The notes below the pieces were generated by a model, which was not told the origin of the DNA, did no database searches, and saw only the letters and a program-made list of their open reading frames with translations. This document shows positions 34,224 through 42,464 of a DNA stretch of 64,000 nt, one piece after another (the first letter of the stretch is position 1; each line of letters begins with the position of its first letter). Made by a program: the position numbers and the translations under genes. Source of the DNA: Actinomycetospora termitidis (GTDB taxonomy: Bacteria > Actinomycetota > Actinomycetes > Mycobacteriales > Pseudonocardiaceae); the NCBI RefSeq assembly GCF_030286555.1, contig NZ_JASVWF010000012.1, positions 17,680-81,679 of the forward strand. Direction: 5' to 3'.

Positions 34224-35297
34224 GTGACCGACGGGTACGTCGGGCCGGTGACGCTGACGCGGGTCGACCCCCACGGGCCCGGGCTCGGACGCCGCCGCCG
34301 GGGGAAGGGCTTCAGCTACTTCGACCTCACCACCGGCGAGGCGGTGACCGACCCGGAGACGCTGGACCGCATCGCCGCCCTGGTGATCCCGCCGGCGTGG
34401 CGCGACGTCTGGATCTGCCCGCGCGCCGACGGCCACATCCAATCGGTCGGCACCGACGCGGCCGGGCGGCGTCAGTACCGCTACCACGCCGAGTGGACCG
34501 AGCAGCAGTCGCGCGAGAAGTTCGTCCGCGTCGCGCGGCTCGGCGCCCAGATGCCCGAGGTCCGCAAGACCCTCCTGGAGCGGTTGGACACCGACGGCCT
34601 CGGCCGCGACCGGGTGATGGCGGGCGCGGTCTGGCTGCTCGACCTCGGGGTGTTCCGCGTCGGCGGCGAGGAGTACGCCGAGGGTGACAAGTACTCCGAG
34701 GCGTCCTTCGGCCTGGCCACGCTGCGCCGCGAGCACGCCAGTGCCCGCAAGGACGGGTCGGTGCAGTTCCGCTACGTCGCGAAGGCGGGCGTGCCGCGCA
34801 CCCTGACGATCGCCGACCCCGCGACCCACCAGCTCGTCACCTCGCTCAAGCGTCGCCGCGGCGGGGGCGACGATCTGCTGGCCTGGTCGACGACGCGGCA
34901 GCGTAAGCGGGTGTGGCACGACGTCACGGCCGACGACGTCAACGAGGCCGTCCACGAGCTGGTCGGCGACGAGTTCACCGCGAAGGATCTCCGGACGTGG
35001 AACGCGGGCGTGGTCGCCGCCGTCGCGCTCGCCACCCAAGTCGGGCCGGACGGGAACCCGCCGACCGCGGAACGCAAGCGGAAGTCCGCCGTCACGCAGA
35101 CCATGAAGACGGTCGCCGGTCAGCTGGGCAACACCCCGGCGGTCTGCCGGCGCTCGTACGTCGACCCGGTGCTCGTGGAGCACTTCGAGGCCGGCCGCAC
35201 CGTGCTCGACGCCATCCGCGAGGCCGACCCCTCGGACCTCGCCATGCGCGAGCAGGTCGAGGCGGCCGTCCTCGAGCTGGTCACCGACCGGGACTGA
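34224..35297 (+). CDS. DNA topoisomerase IB (poxvirus-like bacterial type)
   Basis: This 357-residue type IB topoisomerase relaxes supercoils by a 3'-phosphotyrosine intermediate. The N-terminal domain shows GKGFSYFDLTTGEAVTDPET and IPPAWRDVWICPRADGHIQS. The catalytic core has GVFRVGGEEYAE with an active-site Arg, FRYVAKAGVPR, LRTWNAGVVAAVALA and the nucleophile Tyr in CRRSYVDPVLVEHF near residue 307. Length is typical of bacterial TopIB. The start is GTG at 34224. It is transcribed divergently from recQ, and the two may share a promoter region. Confidence 0.93.
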   Translation: MTDGYVGPVTLTRVDPHGPGLGRRRRGKGFSYFDLTTGEAVTDPETLDRIAALVIPPAWRDVWICPRADGHIQSVGTDAAGRRQYRYHAEWTEQQSREKFVRVARLGAQMPEVRKTLLERLDTDGLGRDRVMAGAVWLLDLGVFRVGGEEYAEGDKYSEASFGLATLRREHASARKDGSVQFRYVAKAGVPRTLTIADPATHQLVTSLKRRRGGGDDLLAWSTTRQRKRVWHDVTADDVNEAVHELVGDEFTAKDLRTWNAGVVAAVALATQVGPDGNPPTAERKRKSAVTQTMKTVAGQLGNTPAVCRRSYVDPVLVEHFEAGRTVLDAIREADPSDLAMREQVEAAVLELVTDRD

Positions 35298-35306
35298 TCT
35301 CCCGGC

Positions 35307-36071
35307 TCAGACGCCGACCGAGCCCGGCGTCATCTCCGCCCAGATCGTGGTGCCGTCAGGGTGGCGCCGGATGCCCCACTCGCGGGACACCGCCGCGACC
35401 ATCGCCAGCCCCCGCCCACGCGGCGAGGACGTCGGCGGGGCCACCCAGCTCGGGGCCTCGGGGATGCGGTGGCCGACCCCGTAATCGCGCACGGTCATCA
35501 GCAGCGTCGTGTCCCGGCGCTCCACCGATACCACCGACGCGCTGGTCGCGTGCTCCACGGAGTTCGTCACGAGCTCCGTCACGACGATCTCCGCGGCCTC
35601 GCGCACCTGGTCGCCCACACCCCAGCGGTCGCACGTGTCGCGCACCTTCGCCCGTGCCAGGCCGGGGGCGTGCGGGTCGACGGTGAAGCGCCACCAGGCC
35701 CGGAGCAGCCGCGGGCGGTCGTCGAGGTGGGCGGCAGCCTCCGCGACGTCGGCGAACACCGGCACGCGGTGCGCGACGCCGGAACCGGTGAGCAACGCCG
35801 CGAGCGTGGGATCCGGGGCGGCCAGGGCCAGGCACGCCGAGGGCCAGCCGCCGGTGCGCTCGATCGCCTCGGTGAAGGCGTGCACCACCGACGCGTGCTG
35901 GGGTCGGAGGGCGGAGACGTCGACGACGACCCGGTGGTGGTCGACGAGCAGGTCCGTCAGGGCCGCGACGAACGCCTCGCGACCGGTCCGGTCCAGGTCG
36001 CCCTCGACGGTCGCGACCACGGCGCCGCCCCGCGAGGGGGCGGCACGGACCTGCCACGCGATCTGCTGCAC
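35307..36071 (-). CDS. STAS-HATPase fusion regulator
   Basis: This 254-residue protein joins a STAS-like domain (about 15-105: AVVATVEGDLDRTGREAFVA, HHRVVVDVSALRPQHASVVH) to a GHKL/HATPase domain (about 135-254: AAEIVVTELVTNSVEHATSA as N-box, MTVRDYGVGHRI as G1-like, SPRGRGLAMVAAVSREWGIR as G2). The kinase half looks intact. It therefore combines antagonist-like and RsbW-like modules in one chain and could self-phosphorylate or bridge sigma pathways. The GTG at 36071 has GAGGTGA just upstream and a SigF-like promoter box at 36092-36117. It is divergent from bpa. Confidence 0.8.
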   Translation of the reverse strand: MQQIAWQVRAAPSRGGAVVATVEGDLDRTGREAFVAALTDLLVDHHRVVVDVSALRPQHASVVHAFTEAIERTGGWPSACLALAAPDPTLAALLTGSGVAHRVPVFADVAEAAAHLDDRPRLLRAWWRFTVDPHAPGLARAKVRDTCDRWGVGDQVREAAEIVVTELVTNSVEHATSASVVSVERRDTTLLMTVRDYGVGHRIPEAPSWVAPPTSSPRGRGLAMVAAVSREWGIRRHPDGTTIWAEMTPGSVGV

Positions 36072-36091
36072 GAATTCACCTCGCGGCCGTG

Positions 36092-36117
36092 GTACCCCTG
36101 GGCGGGACGGGTCAAGC
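36092..36117 (-). promoter_or_regulatory. SigF-like promoter of the STAS-HATPase gene
   Basis: On the minus strand GCTT (36117-36114), a 16-base spacer and GGGTAC (36097-36092) resemble the SigF consensus. The -10 box lies 20 bases before the GTG at 36071, giving a short leader that still includes the GAGGTGA ribosome site. Confidence 0.5.
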
Positions 36118-36189
36118 CAGGCCGGACGGCCCGGATCGTCGGCCGGGTCCCGACGGCGACGGGAGCGGGAACGGGCCATGATGGGAGCC

Positions 36190-36720
36190 ATGAGCACCGA
36201 CGCCGAGCAGGGCGCCGACGAGCGCCCCGGACCCACCTCCGCCCTCGCGGCGGCCGCGGCCAGCGGCGCGGGGGACGGGGCGGGCACGGGGGACCTGGTG
36301 GAATCGCCGGGCGCGGTGATGCGCGTGGCCGGGATGGTCGGCAAGCTCATCGAGGAGGTCCGCTCCGCGCCCCTCGACGAGGCGGGGCGGGCACGGCTGG
36401 CCGACATCCACGCCCGGTCGATCACCGAGCTGGGCAAGGGCCTGGCGCCGGAGCTCCGCGACGAACTCGCGCGAATCTCACTGCCCCTCGGGACGGACGA
36501 GGTCCCCTCGCAGGCCGAGCTGCGGATCGCCCAGGCCCAGTTGCTCGGGTGGCTGGAGGGTCTCTTCCATGGCATCCAGAGCGCCGTGCTCGCGCAGCAG
36601 ATGGCGGCCCGGGGTCAGCTCGAGCAGATGCGGTCCGGCCGCTCGGGCCGTGGCGGTGCCGCCCTTCCCGGCGGCACCGGGCCCGCCGAGGGTGGCCAGT
36701 TCGGCGGGCAGTACCTCTGA
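36190..36720 (+). CDS. bpa: Bacterial proteasome activator
   Basis: Bpa (PafE) forms a ring that opens the 20S proteasome gate and feeds partly unfolded proteins without ATP. The 176-residue protein has an acidic, disordered N-terminus, a central four-helix region (AVMRVAGMVGKLIEEVRSAP, then LDEAGRARLADIHARSITEL and ELRIAQAQLLGWLEGLFHGI) and the C-terminal gate-opening motif GQYL. It closely resembles Mycobacterium tuberculosis Rv3780. ATGs at 36178 and 36181 are alternative starts. Proteasome and Pup genes are not in this window. It is convergent with the WhiB gene (10 bases between stops) and divergent from the STAS-HATPase regulator, in the stress-signalling island. Confidence 0.93.
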   Translation: MSTDAEQGADERPGPTSALAAAAASGAGDGAGTGDLVESPGAVMRVAGMVGKLIEEVRSAPLDEAGRARLADIHARSITELGKGLAPELRDELARISLPLGTDEVPSQAELRIAQAQLLGWLEGLFHGIQSAVLAQQMAARGQLEQMRSGRSGRGGAALPGGTGPAEGGQFGGQYL

Positions 36721-36730
36721 GACGAGGGGC

Positions 36731-37045
36731 TCAGCCCTCGAGCACGACCTCACCGGCCTCGGCGTCGTGGCGGGGACGACGCAGCGCGGAGCGGCGCTCG
36801 TCCTCGGTCAGCCCGCCCCACACGCCATAGGGCTCGCGGGTGGCGAGGGCGTGCCGACGGCACGGCTCGAGCACCGGGCAGCTCATGCAGACCCGCTTGG
36901 CCTGGCTCGCGCGCTGCTCGCGACGTGGCCCGCGCTCGCCGTCGGGGTGGAAGAAGAAGCTCGAGTCCATGCCTCGGCACGACCCGTGCAGCTGCCAGTC
37001 CCACTCGTCGATGATCGGTCCGGGGAGCAGACGAACATCAGCCAC
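36731..37045 (-). CDS. whiB3: WhiB-family iron-sulfur regulator, WhiB3/WhiD type
   Basis: This 104-residue WhiB protein carries the four conserved Cys that hold a [4Fe-4S] cluster (HGSCRGMD, then CMSCPVLEPC) and the GVWGG turn required for binding the primary sigma factor. The stretch LPGPIIDEWDWQLHGSCRGM and FFFHPDGERG is specific to the WhiB3/WhiD group. That group responds to redox or nitric oxide and controls lipid or sporulation genes. The tail after the turn (TEDERRSALRRPRHDAEAGE) is longer and more basic-acidic than in Rv3416. The GTG at 37045 has GAGGAG seven bases upstream. It is divergent from the STAS-RsbW-sigma operon. Confidence 0.9.
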   Translation of the reverse strand: MADVRLLPGPIIDEWDWQLHGSCRGMDSSFFFHPDGERGPRREQRASQAKRVCMSCPVLEPCRRHALATREPYGVWGGLTEDERRSALRRPRHDAEAGEVVLEG

Positions 37046-37097
37046 GGGAATCTCCTCAAGCGTTCGGACACGAACGTCGGTGGTCGTGTGTCGACCT

Positions 37098-37262
37098 GTT
37101 CGACGAGGGCGAGGCGGGTATAACCGTCGGTCCGAGATCACAAACCCCGCGCGCGTCACCCGGTCGGACCTGGATCGGGCCCCGGAGCGGGTGTGCGCCG
37201 GTCGGCGCCGTGCGATCGGCCGACGACCCTGCGTCGCGAGTAGTGTCCGCGCCAGTGGGTAT
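37098..37262 (+). promoter_or_regulatory. Two candidate SigF-like promoters before the STAS/anti-sigma/sigma operon
   Basis: GTTC (37098-37101), 14 bases, GGGTAT (37116-37121); and GAGT (37238-37241), 15 bases, GGGTAT (37257-37262). Both face the STAS gene at 37333 and match the SigF -10 exactly, with weaker -35 boxes. The 287-base gap between whiB3 and the STAS gene holds no gene. Confidence 0.5.
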
Positions 37263-37332
37263 CGTGCGGCCACCCACGGCGTTCGTGACCGCGGACGTGG
37301 CGGGCCGTGACCGTAGTCGAGGAGTGCAGTGC

Positions 37333-37734
37333 ATGACTGACAGCGCAGGGAACGGGGGGCGGGAGTCCGTGGCCACCGACGAGGACTTCTCCACCGAGGA
37401 GCCGATGGGCGTCGACGTCGAGCGCTCCGGCGAGACGTCGGTCATCCGCCTGTCCGGTGAGATCGACATGCTCACGACGCCGGCGCTGCGGGCCAAGGTC
37501 ACCGAGGAGCTGGCCGCCGGACTGTCGGTCCTGGTGCTGGACATGCTCGCGGTGGAGTTCCTGGGGTCCAGTGGGCTGGCGCTGCTCGTCGAGGCCCTCG
37601 ACGAGTCCCGCAACCGCGGCGTCGCGCTCCGGCTCGTGGCCGACAGCCGTCCGGTCAGCCGGCCGCTGCAGGCCACGGGGCTGACGGACCTGTTCGAGAT
37701 CCACACGACGGTCGAGGACGCCCTCGCGGCCTGA
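37333..37734 (+). CDS. STAS-domain anti-sigma factor antagonist (RsbV-like)
   Basis: This 133-residue protein has a canonical STAS domain after an acidic N-terminal tail. Signature residues are TSVIRLSGEIDMLTTPALRA near 38, VLDMLAVEFLGSSGLALLVE near 72 (second Ser of SSG is the usual phosphorylation site) and RPLQATGLTDLFEIH at the end. When dephosphorylated it would bind the RsbW-like kinase and free the sigma factor. The ATG at 37333 follows GGAG by about eight bases. It lies upstream of the anti-sigma and sigma genes, completing the classic antagonist-anti-sigma-sigma order. Two GGGTAT boxes lie upstream. Confidence 0.9.
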   Translation: MTDSAGNGGRESVATDEDFSTEEPMGVDVERSGETSVIRLSGEIDMLTTPALRAKVTEELAAGLSVLVLDMLAVEFLGSSGLALLVEALDESRNRGVALRLVADSRPVSRPLQATGLTDLFEIHTTVEDALAA

Positions 37735-37909
37735 CCGCGGGCCGCACCCGCCGACGTCACCGCGGTCCGCGCCCGACACGCTCGGCGCGCGGGTGGTGAC
37801 CGACGGCGGGTGCGCCGATACGGTGACGCGGCGAGGAGCGGTGCGCCGTCGTCGCCGGCGACGATCTCGAGATCGACGACCACGAACCGCCGAACGGAGA
37901 CCAGCAGTC

Positions 37910-38383
37910 GTGCAGATGCCCGAACCGCAGCAGCGCGTTCCCGAGGTCCCCGCCGCGGGCGTGGCGACCGAGGTGGACGGCCTGCCCGACGCGACGAGCC
38001 TCGCGGAGGTCCCGAGCCCCGTCGAGGTGCGGGTGCACGCCGACCCGGCCCTGATCCCGTCGATCCGCGCGGTGGCGGCGGACCTCGCGGCACGCGCCGA
38101 CTTCGACCTGGACGCGGTCTCCGACCTGCGCATGGCCGTCGACGAGGCCTGCTCGGCGCTGGTCCCGCTGGCCACGCCCGGCGGGCAGCTGCGCTGCGGG
38201 TTCACCGTCATCGGCGGTCGCATCGCCGTGGTCGCCCGGGTGCCGGTCGACCACCCCACCACCCTGCGCCAGGACACCTTCGGCTGGCGGGTGCTGGACA
38301 CGCTTACCGACACCGCCGAGGTGCTCGACGCCGACGCCGCGTGGATCGGGATCCGGCTGCTCAAGGACCGGACCTCGGCGTGA
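37910..38383 (+). CDS. RsbW-like anti-sigma factor (HATPase serine kinase)
   Basis: This 157-residue protein is a close paralogue of the anti-sigma factor at 19165. It shares RAVAADLAARADFDLDAVSD and LRMAVDEACSALVPLATPGG (N-box with catalytic Glu and Asn-equivalent) and a QDTFGWRVLDTLTD stretch. Its N-terminal 40 residues are Pro/Val-rich and unconserved. The start is GTG at 37910, with a possible ATG at 37916. The stop overlaps the sigma start (GTGA). It would sequester the sigma at 38380 and phosphorylate the STAS protein at 37333. Cross-talk with the other module is plausible because both anti-sigmas are so alike. Confidence 0.87.
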   Translation: MQMPEPQQRVPEVPAAGVATEVDGLPDATSLAEVPSPVEVRVHADPALIPSIRAVAADLAARADFDLDAVSDLRMAVDEACSALVPLATPGGQLRCGFTVIGGRIAVVARVPVDHPTTLRQDTFGWRVLDTLTDTAEVLDADAAWIGIRLLKDRTSA

Positions 38384-39168
38384 GCGTCCCGGCCGAGCAC
38401 GAGAAGCGCGACGACTCCTACGGGCACCTCGCGCCCCTGCTCGCGGAGCACGCCTCCCTCCCGGCCGGTGACCGGCGGCGCGAGGCGCTGCGCGATCGTC
38501 TCGTGCAGGGCTACCTACCGCTGGCCAAGCACATCGCGCGGCGGTTCTCCCAGCGCGGCGAGCCGCAGGAGGACCTCGAGCAGGTCGCCACCGTCGGCCT
38601 CATCCACGCCGTCGACCGCTTCTCGCCGGAGCGCGGCTCGGACTTCCTGTCCTACGCTGTCCCGACGATCACCGGCGAGGTGCGCCGCTACTTCCGCGAC
38701 AAGGCCTGGTCGACCCGCGTCCCGCGGCGGCTGAAGGACCTGCGCCTGGCCATCGGCTCCGCGATGCCCGCGCTGTCGCAGGAGCTCGGGCGCGCCCCGA
38801 CCGCGGGGGAGCTCGCCGAGCGCCTGTCCCGCCCGCGCGAGGAGATCCTCGAGGCGCTCGAGGCCGCGAACGCGTACCGCTCCAGCTCGCTGGACGACAT
38901 GCTCGTCGACGACCCGTCGTCCGGGCGCCTCGCCGACGTGCTCGGCACCGACGACGACGAGCTCACCCAGGTCGAGCACCGCGAGACAGTGCAGCCCGCC
39001 CTGAGGCGCCTGCCCGAGCGGGAACGCACGATCGTCATGCTCCGGTTCTTCGGCGGGATGACCCAGACCCAGATCGCGGAGCGGGTCGGGGTGTCGCAGA
39101 TGCACGTGTCGCGGTTGCTCACGCGCACCCTCGCGACGCTGCGCCAGGAGCTGACCGAGGGTTCCTGA
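38380..39168 (+). CDS. SigF/SigB-type RNA polymerase sigma factor
   Basis: This 262-residue group 3 sigma factor is paralogous to the one at 18344. Region 2 contains AKHIARRFSQRGEPQEDLEQ and VDRFSPERGSDFLSYAVPTI, then TGEVRRYFRDKAWSTRVPRR. Region 3 has IGSAMPALSQELGRAPTAGE. Region 4 ends LPERERTIVMLRFFGGMTQT then QIAERVGVSQMHVSRLLTRT. The two proteins differ mainly in the region 3 segment and the N-terminus, so promoter recognition may be very similar. The GTG at 38380 is coupled to the anti-sigma stop. A strong hairpin follows the stop. Confidence 0.93.
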   Translation: MSVPAEHEKRDDSYGHLAPLLAEHASLPAGDRRREALRDRLVQGYLPLAKHIARRFSQRGEPQEDLEQVATVGLIHAVDRFSPERGSDFLSYAVPTITGEVRRYFRDKAWSTRVPRRLKDLRLAIGSAMPALSQELGRAPTAGELAERLSRPREEILEALEAANAYRSSSLDDMLVDDPSSGRLADVLGTDDDELTQVEHRETVQPALRRLPERERTIVMLRFFGGMTQTQIAERVGVSQMHVSRLLTRTLATLRQELTEGS

Positions 39169-39184
39169 CCCCCTCCGATCCGAT

Positions 39185-39229
39185 CGAACGGCACTCTCGC
39201 AGCTTCTACGCGCGCGAGAGTGCCGTTCG
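39185..39229. terminator. Bidirectional terminator hairpin
   Basis: CGAACGGCACTCTCGC (39185-39200) pairs over 16 bp with GCGAGAGTGCCGTTCG (39214-39229) around a 13-base loop. It sits between the convergent stops of the sigma gene (39168) and selB (39231), so it may serve both. Confidence 0.8.
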
Positions 39230-39230
39230 T

Positions 39231-41069
39231 TCACCGGGACCGCGACCGGACCGTGTGGCCCGCGTCGTCGTGCCGGGTGCGCCCGGTCCGGGCCAGCAGC
39301 TCCAGCAACGGCACCGCGACCCGCCGGGTCGTGCCCAGCGCCTGCCGGGCCGCCGACACCGTGAACGGCTGCTCGAGTTCGCCGAGCACCTCCACCGCCC
39401 GGTCCGGCGCGTCCGGTCGCAGGTAGATGCCGTCGGCGACCCGGAGCAGCTCGCCCGCCTTCACCACCGCCCCGAGCTGGCGCCCGCCCAGCCCGAGCTC
39501 GCTCAGCCGGTGCGCCTCCGGGGCCGCGAACGGCGCGTCCGCGAGATCGGCGAGCACCGCCGCGACGGCGTCGCGGACCGCGGTCGGCAGCCCGCCGTCG
39601 CCGGCCCGCAGGATGCGCCCGCCGTCCTCGGCCAGGTCCGGGCACCGGGTCAGCACCAGGCCGACCAGCCGCTGGTCGGGCAGGTCGAGGCCGCGCTGCG
39701 CCGCCCTCATGGGTAGCCCGGGGTCCAGCGGGTCGGCCTCGGCGTGCTCGGCCACGAGCGTGACCAACCGGCCCGCCAGGACGTCCAGGTGCCCGGGGTC
39801 GACGTACCAGCCCGCCGCGCTCGGGGTCCCCGATGGCGGGTCCTCCAGACCCAGACCCGCGAGGTCGGCCGCGCGGAGCACCCGTCGTCGGGACAGCTCC
39901 GCCACGGTGTCGGGCGTGCCGTCGCTGGTCGCGAGCTCCCCGGCCCGTGCCCGGGCGGCGCCACGGCGCCGCAGCTCCGGGGGCCGCACGTCGAGCACGG
40001 TGATCCCGCCGAGCACGGCGTGCGCGCCCGGGTCGCGCAGCAGGGCCCGGTCGCCCGGGCGCAGCGGGAGGGGTGCGCGCAGCGTCAGGCGGACGGTGCG
40101 CGAGGTGTCCGAGGCGTCCGGCGCGTCGTCGCGCGAGAGCGGCCGCACCCGGGCCGCGACCGCCGCCGACCCGGCGTGCAGCATCACCTGGCCCGGCAGC
40201 CGCGGTCCGCCCCCGTCCGGCTCGGCGCCCCGTCTCGCGGGGACCGTGGTCCCGCGCGGCGGGTGCACCCGCACGTCGACCACCGACGCCGCGAGCCAGC
40301 GTCCCGGGGTGAGCAGCGCGTCCCCGCGGGAGACCTCCTCCAGCGGCACCCCGCGCAGGTTCACCGCCACCCGCGCCACCGCCGAGGCGGTCTCCACCGG
40401 GGAGCCCAGCGACTGCAGCCCGCGCACGGAGACGGTGCGGCCCCCCAGCTCCAGCTCGTCCCCGACCGCGATCCGCCCGGCCCCGAGCGTCCCGGTCACC
40501 ACCGTCCCTGCCCCCCGGATGGTGAACGCTCGGTCCACCCAGAGCCGGACGTCGGCGTCGAGGTCGGGCTCGGGCAACCGGTCCGCGAGCGCTGTCAGCT
40601 CCGCACGCAGCTCGTCCAGGCCCTCGCCGGTCGTCCCGGAGACGCACACGGCGGGCAGCCGGCCGAGCGCGCTCTCCGCGAGGTGCTCGAGCGCCTCGTC
40701 GCGCGCCAGTTCCGGGTCCATCAGGTCCGAGCGCGTCACCACCAGGACCCCGTCGCGCACGCCGAGGGCGTGCAGCGCGTCGAGGTGCTCCCCGGACTGC
40801 GGCATCCACCCGGCGTCCGCGGCCACCACGAACATCGTCGCCGGCACGGGCCCGACCCCGGCCAGCATCTGCGTCACGAAGCGCTCGTGCCCGGGGACGT
40901 CGACGAACGCGACCGTGTGCCCCCCGATGTCGGTCCACGCGAACCCGAGGTCGATCGTCATCCCGCGGCGCCGTTCCTCGGCCCAGCGGTCGGGCTCCAT
41001 CCCGGTCAGCGCGCGGATCAGCGTGGACTTGCCGTGGTCGACGTGCCCGGCGGTGGCGAGCACCTTCAC
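39231..41069 (-). CDS. selB: Selenocysteine-specific elongation factor
   Basis: SelB delivers selenocysteinyl-tRNA to in-frame UGA codons by binding the SECIS hairpin. The 612-residue protein has an EF-Tu-like GTPase: TAGHVDHGKSTLIRALTGME at residues 7-26 (G1), RRGMTIDLGFAW (switch), VDVPGHERFV (G3) and TRSDLMD (G4). Beta-barrel domains II and III follow, then C-terminal winged-helix repeats that bind SECIS RNA (FAAPEAHRLSELGLGGRQLG, VLGELEQPFTVSAARQALG). The GTG at 41069 overlaps the selA stop by 4 bases. It belongs with selA, selC and the selenocysteine-containing fdhA in one minus-strand cluster. Confidence 0.95.
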   Translation of the reverse strand: MKVLATAGHVDHGKSTLIRALTGMEPDRWAEERRRGMTIDLGFAWTDIGGHTVAFVDVPGHERFVTQMLAGVGPVPATMFVVAADAGWMPQSGEHLDALHALGVRDGVLVVTRSDLMDPELARDEALEHLAESALGRLPAVCVSGTTGEGLDELRAELTALADRLPEPDLDADVRLWVDRAFTIRGAGTVVTGTLGAGRIAVGDELELGGRTVSVRGLQSLGSPVETASAVARVAVNLRGVPLEEVSRGDALLTPGRWLAASVVDVRVHPPRGTTVPARRGAEPDGGGPRLPGQVMLHAGSAAVAARVRPLSRDDAPDASDTSRTVRLTLRAPLPLRPGDRALLRDPGAHAVLGGITVLDVRPPELRRRGAARARAGELATSDGTPDTVAELSRRRVLRAADLAGLGLEDPPSGTPSAAGWYVDPGHLDVLAGRLVTLVAEHAEADPLDPGLPMRAAQRGLDLPDQRLVGLVLTRCPDLAEDGGRILRAGDGGLPTAVRDAVAAVLADLADAPFAAPEAHRLSELGLGGRQLGAVVKAGELLRVADGIYLRPDAPDRAVEVLGELEQPFTVSAARQALGTTRRVAVPLLELLARTGRTRHDDAGHTVRSRSR

Positions 41070-42424
41070 GACGGCGGGTCCCCCTCCTCGTGGCAGCGAA
41101 GCGTCGTTGCTGTCACCGGACGACAGCGATGACGCTTTGCTGTCATCCCAGACGCGACCGCCCGCACCGCGGCCACCAGCCGCTCGTCGTCGTCCGGCAG
41201 CACCGACCGCAGGTCCAGCACGCAACGGCCGTGCTCGACCCGCCCGACGACGGGGTCCTCCCCGGCCCGCAGCGCCTCCGCGTACTCCACCGGCAGCGCC
41301 ACCCCGGCGCTCGGCAGGTCGACCCCGGGTGCCCCGCCACCCCCGACCTGCGCGACGCAGTCCACGGCCTCACCGCCGACCGCCGCGGCCACCGTCCGCC
41401 CCCGGGCCCGTAGCGCGTCGACGTCCGCCTCGAGCATCGCCCGCACCGGCGGCACCGGGCCGCGCAACGTCGCCTCCAACGCCGCCAGCGTCAGCTTGTC
41501 GACCCGCAGCGCCCGGGCCAGCGGGTGCCTCCGCAGCCGGTTCACCAGCGACGCCTCCCCGAGCAGCAGCCCCGCCTGCGGGCCCCCGAGCAGCTTGTCC
41601 CCGCTCGCCGTCACCAGCGGCACGCCGGAGCGCAGCTCGGTCGTGGCGTCCGGCTCGTCGGGCAGCAGCGGGTGCGGCGCGAGCAGCCCCGAGCCGATGT
41701 CGGCGACCACCGGGACACCCAGCTCCGTCAGCTCCCCGGCCGGCACGCTGGACGTGAACCCCTGCACGACGAAGTTCGACGGGTGGACCTTGAGGATCAT
41801 CCCGGTGTCCGGCCCGACCGCGTCCGCGTAGTCGGCGACCCGCACCCGGTTCGTCGTCCCGACCTCCCGCAGCCGCGCCCCGGTCGACTCCAGCAGCTCC
41901 GGCAACCGGAACCCGTCGCCGATCTCGACCATCTCGCCGCGCGCGATGACGATCTCGCGGCCGGCGGCCAGCGCCGTCGCCGCCAGGATCAGCGCCGCCG
42001 CCCCGTTGTTCGCCACGTGCACCGCGCCCGCGTCGGGCACCGCCTCGGCCAGCGCCGCCATCGCGCCGGCGCCCCGTCGACCGCGGCCACCCGTGGCGAG
42101 GTCCAGCTCGACGTCCGTCGTGCCGGCCGCCGTCACCAGCGCGTCGCGTGCGGCCCCCGACAGCGGCGCCCGCCCGAGGTTCGTGTGCAGGACGACCCCG
42201 GTCGCGTTGAGCACCGGCCGCAGGCTGGCCGCCGACCGCGGGAGGGCGGCGACGACCGCGTCGACGACGTCGTCCGGCCCGATCTCCCCGGCACGCGCCC
42301 GCTGCTGGGCGGCGAGCACGACGTCCTTCACCCGCGCCTTCCCGACGACGTCCGCGGCCGCCGCGACGCGCGGGTCGGCCAGGACGGCGTCCGTGCGCGG
42401 GATCCGTCGCCGGGGGTCGGTCAC
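41066..42424 (-). CDS. selA: L-seryl-tRNA(Sec) selenium transferase
   Basis: SelA uses pyridoxal phosphate to convert seryl-tRNA(Sec) to selenocysteinyl-tRNA(Sec), using selenophosphate. The 452-residue protein has the typical layout: an N-terminal tRNA-binding domain, RPVLNATGVVLHTNLGRAPL near 69-88, and VPLVTASGDKLLGGPQAGLL with the PLP Lys at about 277. The start is GTG at 42424 (VTDPRRRIPRTDAVL). The frame continues upstream but crosses a hairpin. selD (selenophosphate synthase), which is also needed, is not in this window. It is coupled by a GTGA overlap to selB. Confidence 0.95.
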   Translation of the reverse strand: MTDPRRRIPRTDAVLADPRVAAAADVVGKARVKDVVLAAQQRARAGEIGPDDVVDAVVAALPRSAASLRPVLNATGVVLHTNLGRAPLSGAARDALVTAAGTTDVELDLATGGRGRRGAGAMAALAEAVPDAGAVHVANNGAAALILAATALAAGREIVIARGEMVEIGDGFRLPELLESTGARLREVGTTNRVRVADYADAVGPDTGMILKVHPSNFVVQGFTSSVPAGELTELGVPVVADIGSGLLAPHPLLPDEPDATTELRSGVPLVTASGDKLLGGPQAGLLLGEASLVNRLRRHPLARALRVDKLTLAALEATLRGPVPPVRAMLEADVDALRARGRTVAAAVGGEAVDCVAQVGGGGAPGVDLPSAGVALPVEYAEALRAGEDPVVGRVEHGRCVLDLRSVLPDDDERLVAAVRAVASGMTAKRHRCRPVTATTLRCHEEGDPPS

Positions 42425-42464
42425 GTCGGTGGAGTCTGCGCCGTTTCCGCGCACTCCGCAGCGA

